From NCEH01 sp002257205 (GTDB lineage Bacteria; Pseudomonadota; Alphaproteobacteria; Rhizobiales; Xanthobacteraceae), in assembly GCF_043195105.1 (NCBI RefSeq), contig NZ_JBAFWO010000001.1: a DNA stretch of 64,000 nucleotides; one strand, given 5' to 3'. Positions 16,892-25,914 of this stretch are shown here, in pieces (within the stretch, counting starts at the first letter, position 1; every line of letters starts with the position of its first letter). A model generated the notes under the pieces. The model was not told the DNA's origin. It saw only the letters and a list, made by a program, of their open reading frames with translations, and did no database searches. The translations under genes and the position numbers were made by a program.

Positions 16892-17160
16892 GGTGCCGCT
16901 CCTGTCGCCGCCGGGCTTTTTCCGAGGCTTACCGGCGATGATCCAAATCGATTAGCCACGAAAGTCGGGATACCCCTTGAAGGCCTGCCGACAAATCGTC
17001 GGCATCGCCGGCACCTTCTGAGACTGGGGAGTGCTCAGGGGAGGTTTTCAGTCCCGAAAATGGAATGGGGTGGCGCGAGTGTGAATCGGCGCGGCGCGCT
17101 TGTCCATCCTGTCGCTGCGGCAAGGCGCGCGCATCGAATCGCGCCGGACGGGCGTCGCCC

Positions 17161-17189
17161 AAAGAAAAGGCCCGGCGGATGGCCGGGCC
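17161..17189 (-). terminator. Rho-independent terminator of the CarD gene
   Basis: On the minus strand, eight-base arms GGCCCGGC and GCCGGGCC with a five-base loop are followed by TTTTCTTT. It lies about 47 bases past the CarD stop. Confidence 0.85.
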
Positions 17190-17235
17190 TCGATTTTCAA
17201 GTCTCGATGTTCGAACGCAAGGGACGCGACCGCGC

Positions 17236-17838
17236 TCAGGCGGCTTCCTCGGCTTCGAGATCGGTCTCGGCATCGGCTTCGACCTCCGCGTCGGCTTCCT
17301 CGCCCTTGGCAGCGCCACGGCGGGGACCCTTCTGGAGGTTCTGCTCGATCATCTTCACCGCCTCGGTGTCGGTGATGTTCTCGACCGCCGAGAGCTCCCG
17401 CGCCATGCGATCCAGAGCGGCTTCATAAAGCTGGCGCTCGGAATAGGACTGCTCGGGCTGGGCGTCGGAGCGGTAGAGATCGCGCACGACTTCGGAGATC
17501 GCCAGCAGGTCGCCGGAATTGATCTTGGCTTCATATTCCTGGGCGCGGCGGCTCCACATGGTGCGCTTGACGCGCGCGCGACCCTTGAGAATTTCCAGCG
17601 CCTTGGCGACAACGGGGGCTTCGGACAGCTTGCGCATGCCCACCGTGGCCACCTTGGGCACCGGTACGCGGAGCGTCATTTTGTCCTTCTCAAAAGATAT
17701 GACAAACAGCTCGAGTTTGAAGCCAGCGACTTCCTGCTCCTCGATGGCCATGATACGACCGACGCCGTGCGAGGGGTACACGATGTGCTCACCCGTCTTG
17801 AAACCAAGGCGGATCTGGGCGCTCTTTTTTGTCGACAT
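17236..17838 (-). CDS. CarD/CdnL family transcriptional regulator
   Basis: A 200-residue protein that binds the RNA polymerase beta lobe and stabilises open complexes at rRNA and other growth promoters. The N-terminal CarD/TRCF-like Tudor domain is marked by FKTGEHIVYPSHGVGRI (residues 14-30); a helical domain follows with RTMWSRRAQEYEAKI. The tail after residue 175 is Glu/Ala/Asp-rich. The start was placed at MSTKKS after an AGGAGTGG ribosome site; the frame is open 29 codons further without one. Confidence 0.93.
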   Translation of the reverse strand: MSTKKSAQIRLGFKTGEHIVYPSHGVGRIMAIEEQEVAGFKLELFVISFEKDKMTLRVPVPKVATVGMRKLSEAPVVAKALEILKGRARVKRTMWSRRAQEYEAKINSGDLLAISEVVRDLYRSDAQPEQSYSERQLYEAALDRMARELSAVENITDTEAVKMIEQNLQKGPRRGAAKGEEADAEVEADAETDLEAEEAA

Positions 17839-18229
17839 GCTCTTGACCACTCCTGACCCGGCCAGCGGCCGGATCGTGTTGGCGCGCGAGCGCTCGTTTC
17901 CGGTATGACCCGGGCGATGGCGCACCTTGCGCTGGCGACTGGGCCGCGGCCGGTACGCCCGACGGCCCGCTCATGTCAGTCGATGGCTACAACCTCGCGT
18001 AAGCACCCAAACCGCCTTCGCGGCCGGATGCCTGATGTCTCGCCCCAATGTTCCCGAGAATGCGCTATTAAATGCACGCGCGACGCGGCTGGTTGGAAAA
18101 GCAATCGACTGTAAAGGCTTGTATAACACAAAAACCGATGAAATCAAAGCGCTGCGCCGGCTTTGCGGGGCGGCCTCGCGCAAGGCTGGCCTGCAATGAC
18201 TTAAGGTGGTGGCCGATTTGGCTTTTCTC

Positions 18230-18253
18230 ACATATAAGCATTTCTTTATATGT
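18230..18253. promoter_or_regulatory. 24-bp palindromic operator of ahcY (SahR-like)
   Basis: Half-sites ACATATAA and TTATATGT are exact complements around an eight-base centre. The right end overlaps the first base of the -35 element. From memory the pattern resembles the sites described for SahR, the ArsR-family S-adenosylhomocysteine-sensing regulator that controls ahcY in proteobacteria; no sahR gene is in this window. Confidence 0.65.
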
Positions 18254-18282
18254 TGATTGCCCATCGGTCGCGCCCGTGCTAG
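18253..18282 (+). promoter_or_regulatory. Predicted ahcY promoter
   Basis: A -35 element TTGATT and a -10-like TGCTAG are separated by 18 bases. They lie directly next to the 24-bp operator, so a bound repressor would block the -35. Confidence 0.5.
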
Positions 18283-18346
18283 AGGGCTGCCCATAAGATG
18301 AAACGCCCTGCACCGGCAGGCCGCAGCACCAGGACGGAGAGACGAC

Positions 18347-19744
18347 ATGACCGCCGACTATGTGGTGAAAGACATCAATCTTGCCGACTGGGGCCGCAAG
18401 GAACTGGACATCGCCGAGATCGAAATGCCCGGCCTCATGGCCACCCGCGCCGAATACGGCCCGAGCCAGCCGCTTAAGGGCGCCCGCATCGCCGGTTCGC
18501 TGCACATGACCATCCAGACCGGCGTGCTGATCGAGACGCTGAAGGCGCTCGGCGCCGATGTCCGCTGGGCCTCGTGCAACATTTATTCGACCCAGGACCA
18601 CGCCGCCGCCGCGATCGCCGCCGCCGGCATCCCGGTGTTCGCCGTGAAGGGCGAGAGCCTGGAAGAGTATTGGGAATACACCCACCGCATCTTCGAATGG
18701 GCCGACGGCGGCGCGCCGAACATGATCCTGGACGACGGCGGCGACGCCACCCTCCTGGTTCACCTCGGCAAGCGCGCGGAAGCCGGCGATACCGCCTTCC
18801 TCGACGGCGCCACCAATGAAGAAGAAGAAGTGCTGTTCGCGGCCATCAAGCGCCGCCTGAAGCACAAGCACGGCTGGTACACGGAGCTCGCCAATTCCAT
18901 CCGCGGCGTGACCGAGGAGACCACCACGGGCGTGCATCGCCTCTACGAGATGCAGAAGAAGGGCACGCTGCTGTGGCCCGCCATCAACGTGAACGACAGC
19001 GTCACCAAGTCCAAGTTCGACAATCTCTACGGCTGCCGCGAGAGCCTGGTGGACGGCATCCGCCGCGGCACCGACGTGATGATGGCCGGCAAGGTCGCCA
19101 TGATCGCCGGCTTCGGCGACGTGGGTAAGGGCTCGGCCGCTTCGCTGCGCAATGCCGGCTGCCGCGTGATGGTCTCCGAAGTCGATCCCATCTGCGCGCT
19201 TCAGGCCGCCATGGAAGGCTATGAAGTCACCACGATGGAAGACGCCGCCACGCGCGCCGACATCTTCGTGACCGCCACCGGCAACCTCGACGTGATCACC
19301 GTGGACCACATGCGGGCCATGAAGGACCGCGCCATCGTCTGCAACATCGGCCATTTCGACAGTGAAATTCAGGTCGCCGGCCTGAAGAATTTCAAGTGGC
19401 ACAATGTGAAGCCGCAGGTCGACGAGGTGGAGTTCACCGACGGCAAGCGCATCATCCTGCTGTCCGAAGGCCGCCTCGTGAACCTCGGCAACGCCACTGG
19501 CCATCCGAGCTTCGTGATGTCGGCTTCCTTCACCAACCAGACCCTGGCGCAGATCGAGCTGTTCACGAAGCCGGGCGTGTACGACAAGAAGGTCTACACG
19601 CTGCCCAAGACCCTGGACGAGAAGGTGGCCATGCTGCATCTCGAAAAGATCGGCGTGAAGCTGACCAAGCTGTCGGACCAGCAGTCCGCTTATATCGGCG
19701 TGTCGCAGGAAGGCCCGTTCAAGCCCGAGACCTATCGCTACTGA
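18347..19744 (+). CDS. ahcY: Adenosylhomocysteinase (SAH hydrolase)
   Basis: Reversibly hydrolyses S-adenosylhomocysteine to homocysteine and adenosine, clearing the product of methyltransferases. The 465-residue length and NAD-binding loop GFGDVGKGSAASL near residue 254 are typical, as are the GVTEETTTGVHRLYEM block and the C-terminal KPETYRY. The ATG follows GGACGGAGAGACGAC. Cytoplasmic. It stands alone under an operator consistent with SAH-responsive control. Confidence 0.98.
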   Translation: MTADYVVKDINLADWGRKELDIAEIEMPGLMATRAEYGPSQPLKGARIAGSLHMTIQTGVLIETLKALGADVRWASCNIYSTQDHAAAAIAAAGIPVFAVKGESLEEYWEYTHRIFEWADGGAPNMILDDGGDATLLVHLGKRAEAGDTAFLDGATNEEEEVLFAAIKRRLKHKHGWYTELANSIRGVTEETTTGVHRLYEMQKKGTLLWPAINVNDSVTKSKFDNLYGCRESLVDGIRRGTDVMMAGKVAMIAGFGDVGKGSAASLRNAGCRVMVSEVDPICALQAAMEGYEVTTMEDAATRADIFVTATGNLDVITVDHMRAMKDRAIVCNIGHFDSEIQVAGLKNFKWHNVKPQVDEVEFTDGKRIILLSEGRLVNLGNATGHPSFVMSASFTNQTLAQIELFTKPGVYDKKVYTLPKTLDEKVAMLHLEKIGVKLTKLSDQQSAYIGVSQEGPFKPETYRY

Positions 19745-20136
19745 GGCCGGTTCGGCCGGTGCTGCTTGGCGCCGGGCCTCCGTGCGTGCGTGATTCTGTG
19801 CCCCGGCGCTCGCGAGAGCCCTGGGGCACAGGCGTTTTCGGGCTTGCGCCATCTTGTCGCCGCCGCGCCCGCCGGTCGCTCGCGGGCCGGCGGCTGCAAA
19901 TGGGATCTATTCGCGGCCCTTGGGGCAGAGACCCGCATTGTCATCATTCGCGAAGAGAGCTAGGTGTGAAGCGGCTGCGGCTCGCTGCGGTCGCGCGCTG
20001 CTGGGGGGCTGCCTTGGACGGTTATGACCATCGATCGCGGCGCGCGGGATGGCGCCGAAGCGACCTGTCGGGTCGCTGTCTGCGCCGCTGTCCCCTTCTG
20101 TCCCGGCCCCCTCGTTAAGCGCGCGGATCCAGCGAC
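19745..20136. other. Intergenic region between ahcY and kup
   Basis: Begins with the probable ahcY terminator hairpin (19797-19830). The remainder should contain the kup promoter and leader; it is GC-rich and I see no further gene or clear dyad. Confidence 0.4.
19797..19830 (+). terminator. Hairpin after ahcY, probable terminator
   Basis: Outer arms TGTGCCCC and GGGGCACA enclose a near-perfect GGCGCTC/GAGAGCC stem. A short TTTT occurs five bases beyond, so it may act as a terminator. Confidence 0.55.
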
Positions 20137-22023
20137 ATGTCCCTGAGTGTGAGCCGCGAACGAAAACGTATTCTGCCCTTTGCCGCCGAGATCGGGGCGT
20201 TGGGCGTGGTGTTCGGAGACATCGGCACCAGCCCGCTCTACGCGCTCAAGCAGGGCGTGCTGGCGGTGGGCGGCACCAATTTCCTGCCCGACGACGTGCT
20301 CGGCCTGCTGTCCCTCATCACCTGGAGCATCATTCTCTCGGTGACCGTCAAATATGTGATGCTGGTGCTGCGGGCGGACAATGACGGGGAAGGCGGCATT
20401 CTCGCCCTGGTCACGCTGCTGGACCTGCACCGCAGTGCGCTCGGCCTTAGGTGGTATCTGCTCGCCGCCGGCCTGCTCGGCGCCGCCATGCTGATCGGCG
20501 ACGGCGTGCTGACCCCCGCCATGTCGGTGCTTTCCGCCATCGAGGGGTTAGGCGTCATCGCCCCGCAATTGCATCAGTGGGTAGTGCCGCTCACGGTGGC
20601 GGTCCTGCTCGGCGTGTTCCTCTCCCAGCGTGCGGGCACCGACAAGATCGCCAGCTTCTACGGCCCGATCATGCTGATCTGGTTCAGCTCCATCGGCATT
20701 CTCGGCATCTACGGCATCGTGCGGGCGCCCGAGGTGCTGGTGGGGCTTGATCCGCGCCATGGCGTGCGCCTGCTGGTCGAGCATCCCGGCCTTGCGGGCG
20801 TGATCCTCGGAGCGTGCTTTCTCGCCATCACGGGCGGCGAGGCGCTCTATGCCGATCTTGGGCATTTCGGCCGCAAGGTGATCGCGCGGGCCTGGCTGGT
20901 GGTCGCCATGCCGGCGCTGCTGCTGAACTATTTCGGCCAGGGCGCGATTCTGCTCACCGATCCGAGCGCGGTGCGCAACCCCTTCTTCGATCTGTGCCCG
21001 GACCCGATCGACATCCCGCTGCTGCTGCTCGCCACGGCGGCCACGGTGATCGCCTCGCAATCTATCATCACCGGCGTGTTCTCGCTGGCCAAGCAGGCGA
21101 TCGAGCTTGGCTATCTGCCGCCCATGCGCATCCGCTACACCAGCGAGCACAATGAGCAGCACATCTATGTGGGCCGGCTCAACTGGCTTTTGATGATCGC
21201 CTGCATCGCCGTGGTGCTGGGCTTCGAGGCCTCCGACCGTCTCGCATCGGCCTATGGCATCGCGGTGGCGTTTGCCATGGTGACCACCTCGATCCTGTTC
21301 ATCGCCCAGGTGAATCGCGCCTGGGGCTGGCCCAAGCCGGCGGTGATCCTGCTCGGCGTCTGCCTGCTCTCCTTGGATGCCGCCTTCGCCACGTCCAACC
21401 TCACCAAGCTGCATGATGGCGGCTGGCTGCCGCTGACCATCGCCGGCATCGTTATCTTCGTGATGGTGAGCTGGCGGCGTGGCCTGGAAAGCGTGGTGGC
21501 CCAGCAGGTCCGCTTCACCGAGCCGCTCGACGGCTTCGTGGCCCGCAAGGAGCGCGCGAGCGACGGGGTGAGCCCGCGCACCGCGATCTTCCTGTCCCGC
21601 GCTGGCGCCATGACGCCGGTGGCGCTGTCGCGCATGGCCGATGTGATGAAGATCCGCTTCAACAGAGCGGTGGTGGTCTCGGTATGGATCGTCGCGCGGC
21701 CGCGCGTTTCGCCCGAGGAGCGCGTGCGCGTGACCTTGCTGGACGGAACCTTCGTGCAGGTGGACTTGCGGTTCGGCTACATGCAGCAGATCGACGTGCC
21801 CTCGGTGCTCGGCCCGGCGTTGAGCGCGCGGGGCATTGACCCGGACGAGGCGATCTATGTCATCGGCCACGAGCGCATCATCCCGCCGGACGAGATTTTC
21901 CGCTTGCGCGACGTAGTGGCCCACGTGTTCGCGTTCCTGGCGCGCAATGCGGAGCGCTCGGTGGACCGTTTCGGGCTGCCGCGCGCCCGAACCATGGAAA
22001 TCGGCTATCCCGTGAAGTTGTGA
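20137..22023 (+). CDS. kup: Low-affinity potassium transporter Kup
   Basis: K+/H+ symporter of the inner membrane, active in acidic or hyperosmotic conditions. The N-terminus has GVVFGDIGTSPLYALKQG (about residue 27), the family signature, then about 12 membrane helices to residue 440 and a cytoplasmic C-terminal domain with FLSRAGAMTPVAL. The 628-residue length is standard. One of three potassium-related transporters in this window (with YbaL and TrkH). Confidence 0.96.
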   Translation: MSLSVSRERKRILPFAAEIGALGVVFGDIGTSPLYALKQGVLAVGGTNFLPDDVLGLLSLITWSIILSVTVKYVMLVLRADNDGEGGILALVTLLDLHRSALGLRWYLLAAGLLGAAMLIGDGVLTPAMSVLSAIEGLGVIAPQLHQWVVPLTVAVLLGVFLSQRAGTDKIASFYGPIMLIWFSSIGILGIYGIVRAPEVLVGLDPRHGVRLLVEHPGLAGVILGACFLAITGGEALYADLGHFGRKVIARAWLVVAMPALLLNYFGQGAILLTDPSAVRNPFFDLCPDPIDIPLLLLATAATVIASQSIITGVFSLAKQAIELGYLPPMRIRYTSEHNEQHIYVGRLNWLLMIACIAVVLGFEASDRLASAYGIAVAFAMVTTSILFIAQVNRAWGWPKPAVILLGVCLLSLDAAFATSNLTKLHDGGWLPLTIAGIVIFVMVSWRRGLESVVAQQVRFTEPLDGFVARKERASDGVSPRTAIFLSRAGAMTPVALSRMADVMKIRFNRAVVVSVWIVARPRVSPEERVRVTLLDGTFVQVDLRFGYMQQIDVPSVLGPALSARGIDPDEAIYVIGHERIIPPDEIFRLRDVVAHVFAFLARNAERSVDRFGLPRARTMEIGYPVKL

Positions 22024-22216
22024 GCGTATGCCGGGCTTGCCTTGGACCGGCCGTGTTGCCGGATTAGGACATGCGGGCCCACGCTCGAGAGCCGGCAACA
22101 AGGCATAGCCGCGAAACGCGTTCCGACGTAAGGGAAAGAGGCCTCAAAGAAACGCACCACGGGCCGGCGCCCCGGGGATGCGGGACAAGAAGCGGCCGGC
22201 GGGGAAATGGTGTTTC

Positions 22217-23254
22217 ATGGTTCATGTGAAAATCTGGCGTTTCCTTCGGGACAAAGTGGGCCTGCACGGGCTCGGCTTGATCGCGAGCCTGGTGGTCATC
22301 GGATTTGCCGCCGTCGTGCTCTACCGGATGCTGCACACGCTGAAGTTCGATCAGGTGGTGCTGGCGCTGAAGGAGAAGGACCCGCGCTTCGTCTTCGCCG
22401 CTTTCGTGCTGGTGGCCTGCGCCTATCTTACCCTGACGCTGTATGATTTCTTCGCCCTGAAGACCATCGGGCGCACGCGCATCCCCTATCGCGTGGCGGC
22501 CATGGCGGGCTTCTGCTCCTATTCGGTCGGCCACAATGTCGGCTTCACGGTCTTCACCGGCGGCTCGGTGCGCTACCGCATCTATTCGGCCTGGGGGCTG
22601 ACGGCGGTCGATGTCGCGAAGATCTGCTTCATCGCCGGGCTGACCTTCTGGCTCGGCAATATCGCGGTGCTCGGCCTCGGCATCCTGATCCATCCGGAAG
22701 CCGCCACCGCCGTCGACCAATTGCCGCCGCTGGTGAACCGGCTGATCGGCGTGACCGCGCTCATCGGCCTGTTCGGCTATATGTATTGGGTGAGCGCGGC
22801 ACCGCGCAAGATCGGCCGCTCCAGCTGGTTCGTCACCTTGCCGGCGGGCAAATCGACCGTGATCCAGGTGGGGATCGGCATTCTCGATCTCACCTTGTGC
22901 GCGGCGGCCATGTACATGCTGATGCCGGCCTCGCCTTATATCGATCCGGTTTCGCTGGCGGTGATCTTCATCACAGCGACGCTGCTCGGCTTCGCGAGCC
23001 ATGCGCCCGGCGGTCTCGGCGTGTTCGATGCGGCGCTGCTGATCGCGCTACCGCAGTTCGACAAGGAGGAGATGGTCGGCGCCCTGCTGCTGTTCCGCCT
23101 GTTCTATTACATCGTGCCGTTCGCCATTGCGCTGACGATTCTCGGCTCGCGCGAATTGTGGCTCAGCACCCTGCGGCGGCGCCTGCGCCGGGAGGCGGCG
23201 GAGGAGCCGGTCCACGGGCGTTTGCCCACCGGCCTGGAATCGCGCGACAGCTGA
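22217..23254 (+). CDS. YbhN/UPF0104 family integral membrane protein (lysylphosphatidylglycerol synthase-type membrane domain)
   Basis: A 345-residue protein with about eight membrane helices. Family blocks GHNVGFTVFTGGSVRYRIYSAWGL and GFASHAPGGLGVFDAAL match the membrane (flippase-like) domain of MprF/YbhN proteins, but no aminoacyl-transferase domain is attached. Role unknown; lipid handling is inference from the family. The start is uncertain: ATG 22217 follows GGGGA by 12 bases, and an in-frame ATG at 22178 would add 13 residues. Confidence 0.85.
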   Translation: MVHVKIWRFLRDKVGLHGLGLIASLVVIGFAAVVLYRMLHTLKFDQVVLALKEKDPRFVFAAFVLVACAYLTLTLYDFFALKTIGRTRIPYRVAAMAGFCSYSVGHNVGFTVFTGGSVRYRIYSAWGLTAVDVAKICFIAGLTFWLGNIAVLGLGILIHPEAATAVDQLPPLVNRLIGVTALIGLFGYMYWVSAAPRKIGRSSWFVTLPAGKSTVIQVGIGILDLTLCAAAMYMLMPASPYIDPVSLAVIFITATLLGFASHAPGGLGVFDAALLIALPQFDKEEMVGALLLFRLFYYIVPFAIALTILGSRELWLSTLRRRLRREAAEEPVHGRLPTGLESRDS

Positions 23255-23343
23255 ACGCCGCTGGCTCGGGCGGTTCGCTGGCCGCTGGCCGCCGGCCGCT
23301 GCCGGCTGCGAGATGACGCGGCCGGGAGCGGTCGCGCCGCATG

Positions 23344-24060
23344 TCAGGGCGCGAGCGCGGGTCCCGTACCGGGCTTGGGAAGCAGGCCGCCGCCGTTCGG
23401 CATCTTCAGTGTCCGCGTTCCCGGCGGCAGGCGGAACAGGTCGGGATCCTGCGGGCCGCGGGTCAGCGAAACCACCTCGAAGGTGAGGTGGGGCTTACCC
23501 TGGATCTCGACCACCGTCCGCAGGACGATGCTATCCTCGGTGATGCATGCGGTGGTCGGTCCAGCGAGCTGGGCGGCCTTCTCCACCTGCCAGAGCGTGC
23601 AAGGCTCTCCCGCCACTTCGGAGGTTCCCGCGCGCGTGCCCTCGCCGGCGAGGGATGCGATCTGGAAATCCGCCGGCAGATCGGTTTCGACCCCCATCTT
23701 CGGCAGGCTGGGGGAGACCAGCACGACCTTGCGGGTGTCGATATTGAGGAAGCCGAGCAAGGTTCCGGGCACGGCCGGATTGCTGATTTCCATCCGCATC
23801 CGATTGCCCTGGCGCGACATATCCACCTGCACCCGCCCGCCAAGCTTGGCCTTGAGTGCGAAATCCACGCTGGGCATGGGCAGGGGCTCCGCAGCCGCGG
23901 GGGTTTTCCCCGCCACCAGCCCGGCAAGCGCCAAGCTCATCGCCCAGGTCATCGCCCAGGGAGTCGCGTCGGCCGACACGCGGGGCGCAAGCCTGTCGCG
24001 GATGGCGGAACGGGGATGCGGCCGGGCCGGGAAGGGGCCGTGCCGCTTGACCAATTTCAT
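23344..24060 (-). CDS. Exported protein, possible LolA-fold/DUF4412-like
   Basis: A 238-residue protein with a long N-terminal basic region, then a hydrophobic signal or anchor stretch (about residues 35-58) ending AAAEP. The rest is beta-rich (VDMSRQGNRMRMEISNP, TRKVVLVSPSLPKMG, HLTFEVVSLTRGPQDPDLFRLPPG), resembling outer-membrane-lipoprotein-carrier-like folds; the final stretch is typical of DUF4412-type proteins. I cannot assign a function. ATG chosen after GAGGAGGGG. Divergent from phoR. Confidence 0.75.
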   Translation of the reverse strand: MKLVKRHGPFPARPHPRSAIRDRLAPRVSADATPWAMTWAMSLALAGLVAGKTPAAAEPLPMPSVDFALKAKLGGRVQVDMSRQGNRMRMEISNPAVPGTLLGFLNIDTRKVVLVSPSLPKMGVETDLPADFQIASLAGEGTRAGTSEVAGEPCTLWQVEKAAQLAGPTTACITEDSIVLRTVVEIQGKPHLTFEVVSLTRGPQDPDLFRLPPGTRTLKMPNGGGLLPKPGTGPALAP

Positions 24061-24450
24061 AAGAACTCGCCCCTCCTCGGTGCTGCGCGAGCGCACGCGA
24101 TACCATTCCGCGGCGCATGCGGGAAGGCGCGAGCCGATCCCGCACGCAACGATCCCATAAAGCCAAAGAAAAAACCTTGAGGAATGCGCTGGAAGGCGCC
24201 TGTACGCCGCCACTGTCTTATTGTCTTCGTGCAGGCGCTACAGCATATGCCGAGGGAGCCGCTGCGTCGGACCTCAAAATTGCTATACGCAAATGCTGTG
24301 GGAGGAAATGCGCTTCATGTCTGGTCTGTCCCTGCCGAAACGGCACGCGCCTTTCCGCCCCTCGTTTCCGACGGGCCTGTCCGGGCGCGGCCGGTGCACG
24401 CCGCAGGCGTGGTGCGGCGCGGGCACGCGGCCCATCCGGCGGGCGGGCTC
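24061..24450. other. Intergenic region upstream of phoR
   Basis: Divergent promoter region between the exported-protein gene and phoR. An open frame beginning at ATG 24184 (after GAGGA) runs in frame into phoR and would add 89 residues, but its Arg/Ala/His-rich composition looks like non-coding GC-rich DNA. I found no 11-bp-spaced PHO box here. Confidence 0.4.
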
Positions 24451-25788
24451 ATGATGCGCAACGCGGGTCCGCGCCGCACGGGCGCGGCATCCTGGCTCAC
24501 CTTCCTCGGCGTGCTGGTCGCGCTGTGCGCGCTGTTCGGCGCGGGTGCGGCCTTCGATCAGATCACACCGCCGTTCGCGGCGTTGCTGGTGTTCCTGTTT
24601 TCCGCCTGTGCGTTCGTGGCGCTTCGCGGGCGCGAGGCGCAGCCGCCGATCCGCGCGGAGCCGCCGCGCGACGAGCCGCCGCCCGCCCCGCGCGTCGATC
24701 CGCGGGTGGAAGCGGTGGTGGCGGCGCTGCCCGAGCCGGCGCTTCTGCTCACGCCGGGCGGCGAGATTCTCACCGCGAACCAGCGGGTGGCCCTCTCCGT
24801 GGGGCCGGCGAAGGTGGGCGATCCCCTCTCGTTCCTGGTGCGTGTGCCGGAGGTGCTGGAGGCGGTGCGCGCGGGCGCGCAGGACGGGATCCCGCGCCGC
24901 GTCGAGTTCGGCGAGCGGGTGCCCCTGGATCGCTGGCTGGAGGCCCATGTGGTGCCGCTCCGGCTCGATCCGGTGCGGCGTGGTCCGACCGCGCGGGACG
25001 ATCGCACCCCCGATACGGTGCTGCTCACGTTCCGCGATCTGACCCATCAGCGCCGGATCGAACAGATGCGGGCCGACTTCGTGGCCAATGCGAGCCACGA
25101 GCTGCGCACGCCGCTGGCCTCGCTCCTGGGCTTCATCGAGACTCTTCTCGGCCCGGCCCGCAATGATGTTGCGGCGCGGGAGCGGTTTCTCGGGATCATG
25201 GCCGCGCAAGCGCGCCGCATGTCACGCCTGATCGAGGATCTACTCTCGCTGTCGCGCATCGAGCTGAATGCCCATGTGCGGCCGGAAACGCCGGTGGAAT
25301 TGGGCGGCATCGTCGCTCATGTGTGCGACACGCTCGGCCCGTTGGCGCAGGACCGCGACGTGGCGATCGAGATCCACCGGCCGCAGGAGCCGGTCTATGT
25401 CCTTGGCGAACGGGACGAATTAATCCGCCTGTTCGAGAATCTGGTCGAGAATGCGCTGAAATACGGGGCCAATGGTCACCGGGTGGAGGTGGCGGTTGGC
25501 ATCGAGCGGGGCGGGACGCCGGCGGCGGTGGTTTCGGTGCAGGATTTCGGCCCCGGCATTTCGCCTGAGCACCTGCCGCGCCTCACGGAGCGCTTCTACC
25601 GGGTGGATGTGGCGGTCAGCCGGGACCAGGGTGGGACGGGCCTGGGGCTGGCGATCGTGAAGCATATTGTGGCGCGTCATAGAGGGCGCCTGGGGATTGA
25701 GAGCCGGCAAGATGCCGGTGCAACTTTTACGGTTAGGTTTGATCTGGTCGATGTGCCTGAAAAAAATCTCTTAAAATCAAAGGCTTAA
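24451..25788 (+). CDS. phoR: Phosphate regulon sensor histidine kinase PhoR
   Basis: A 445-residue membrane kinase that phosphorylates PhoB when phosphate is scarce. Two N-terminal membrane helices (about residues 10-60), a PAS-like region, HisKA with the phospho-acceptor His216 in ANASHELRTPL, and a HATPase domain with NLVENALKYG, FGPGISPEHLPRLTERFYR and GGTGLGLAIV. The start was placed at the double ATG before the first membrane segment. The gene lies upstream of the PHO box while phoB is the last gene of the downstream operon. Confidence 0.93.
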   Translation: MMRNAGPRRTGAASWLTFLGVLVALCALFGAGAAFDQITPPFAALLVFLFSACAFVALRGREAQPPIRAEPPRDEPPPAPRVDPRVEAVVAALPEPALLLTPGGEILTANQRVALSVGPAKVGDPLSFLVRVPEVLEAVRAGAQDGIPRRVEFGERVPLDRWLEAHVVPLRLDPVRRGPTARDDRTPDTVLLTFRDLTHQRRIEQMRADFVANASHELRTPLASLLGFIETLLGPARNDVAARERFLGIMAAQARRMSRLIEDLLSLSRIELNAHVRPETPVELGGIVAHVCDTLGPLAQDRDVAIEIHRPQEPVYVLGERDELIRLFENLVENALKYGANGHRVEVAVGIERGGTPAAVVSVQDFGPGISPEHLPRLTERFYRVDVAVSRDQGGTGLGLAIVKHIVARHRGRLGIESRQDAGATFTVRFDLVDVPEKNLLKSKA

Positions 25789-25789
25789 A

Positions 25790-25818
25790 GCGTCATCGCG
25801 TTGTCACGTTGGGGTCAT
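25790..25818 (+). promoter_or_regulatory. PHO box (PhoB-binding site) of the pst operon
   Basis: Three heptamers GCGTCAT, TTGTCAC and GGGTCAT start at 25790, 25801 and 25812, an exact 11-base period with four-base spacers, as in tandem PhoB half-sites. A -10-like TTACAGT follows about 22 bases on. It lies directly between phoR and pstS. Confidence 0.85.
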
Positions 25819-25914
25819 AGAACCGTGTCGCCGGACCGTTACAGTTAACCGGCCCAATGTTGCGTCGCGGCAGATAGCCGACGGGCGACACCTATTGGTC
25901 AAGGAGAGAACCCC

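Larger units (their letters stand above)
17839..18346. other. Divergent intergenic region between the CarD gene and ahcY
   Basis: About 510 bases. The right half holds the ahcY operator and promoter (18230-18282) and a small CCTGC-accg-GCAGG hairpin at 18307-18320 in the leader. The left half should hold the CarD promoter. No gene is supported; I looked for an SAH riboswitch and did not find its conserved core. Confidence 0.5.

Noticed and set aside
17839..18346. SAH riboswitch upstream of ahcY
   Set aside because: The conserved riboswitch core is not present; a palindromic operator overlapping a promoter explains the region better.
24184..24450. N-terminal extension of PhoR from ATG 24184
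   Set aside because: The 89 extra residues are Arg/Ala/His-rich, cross the probable promoter and are not expected ahead of the first membrane helix; kept only as a note.
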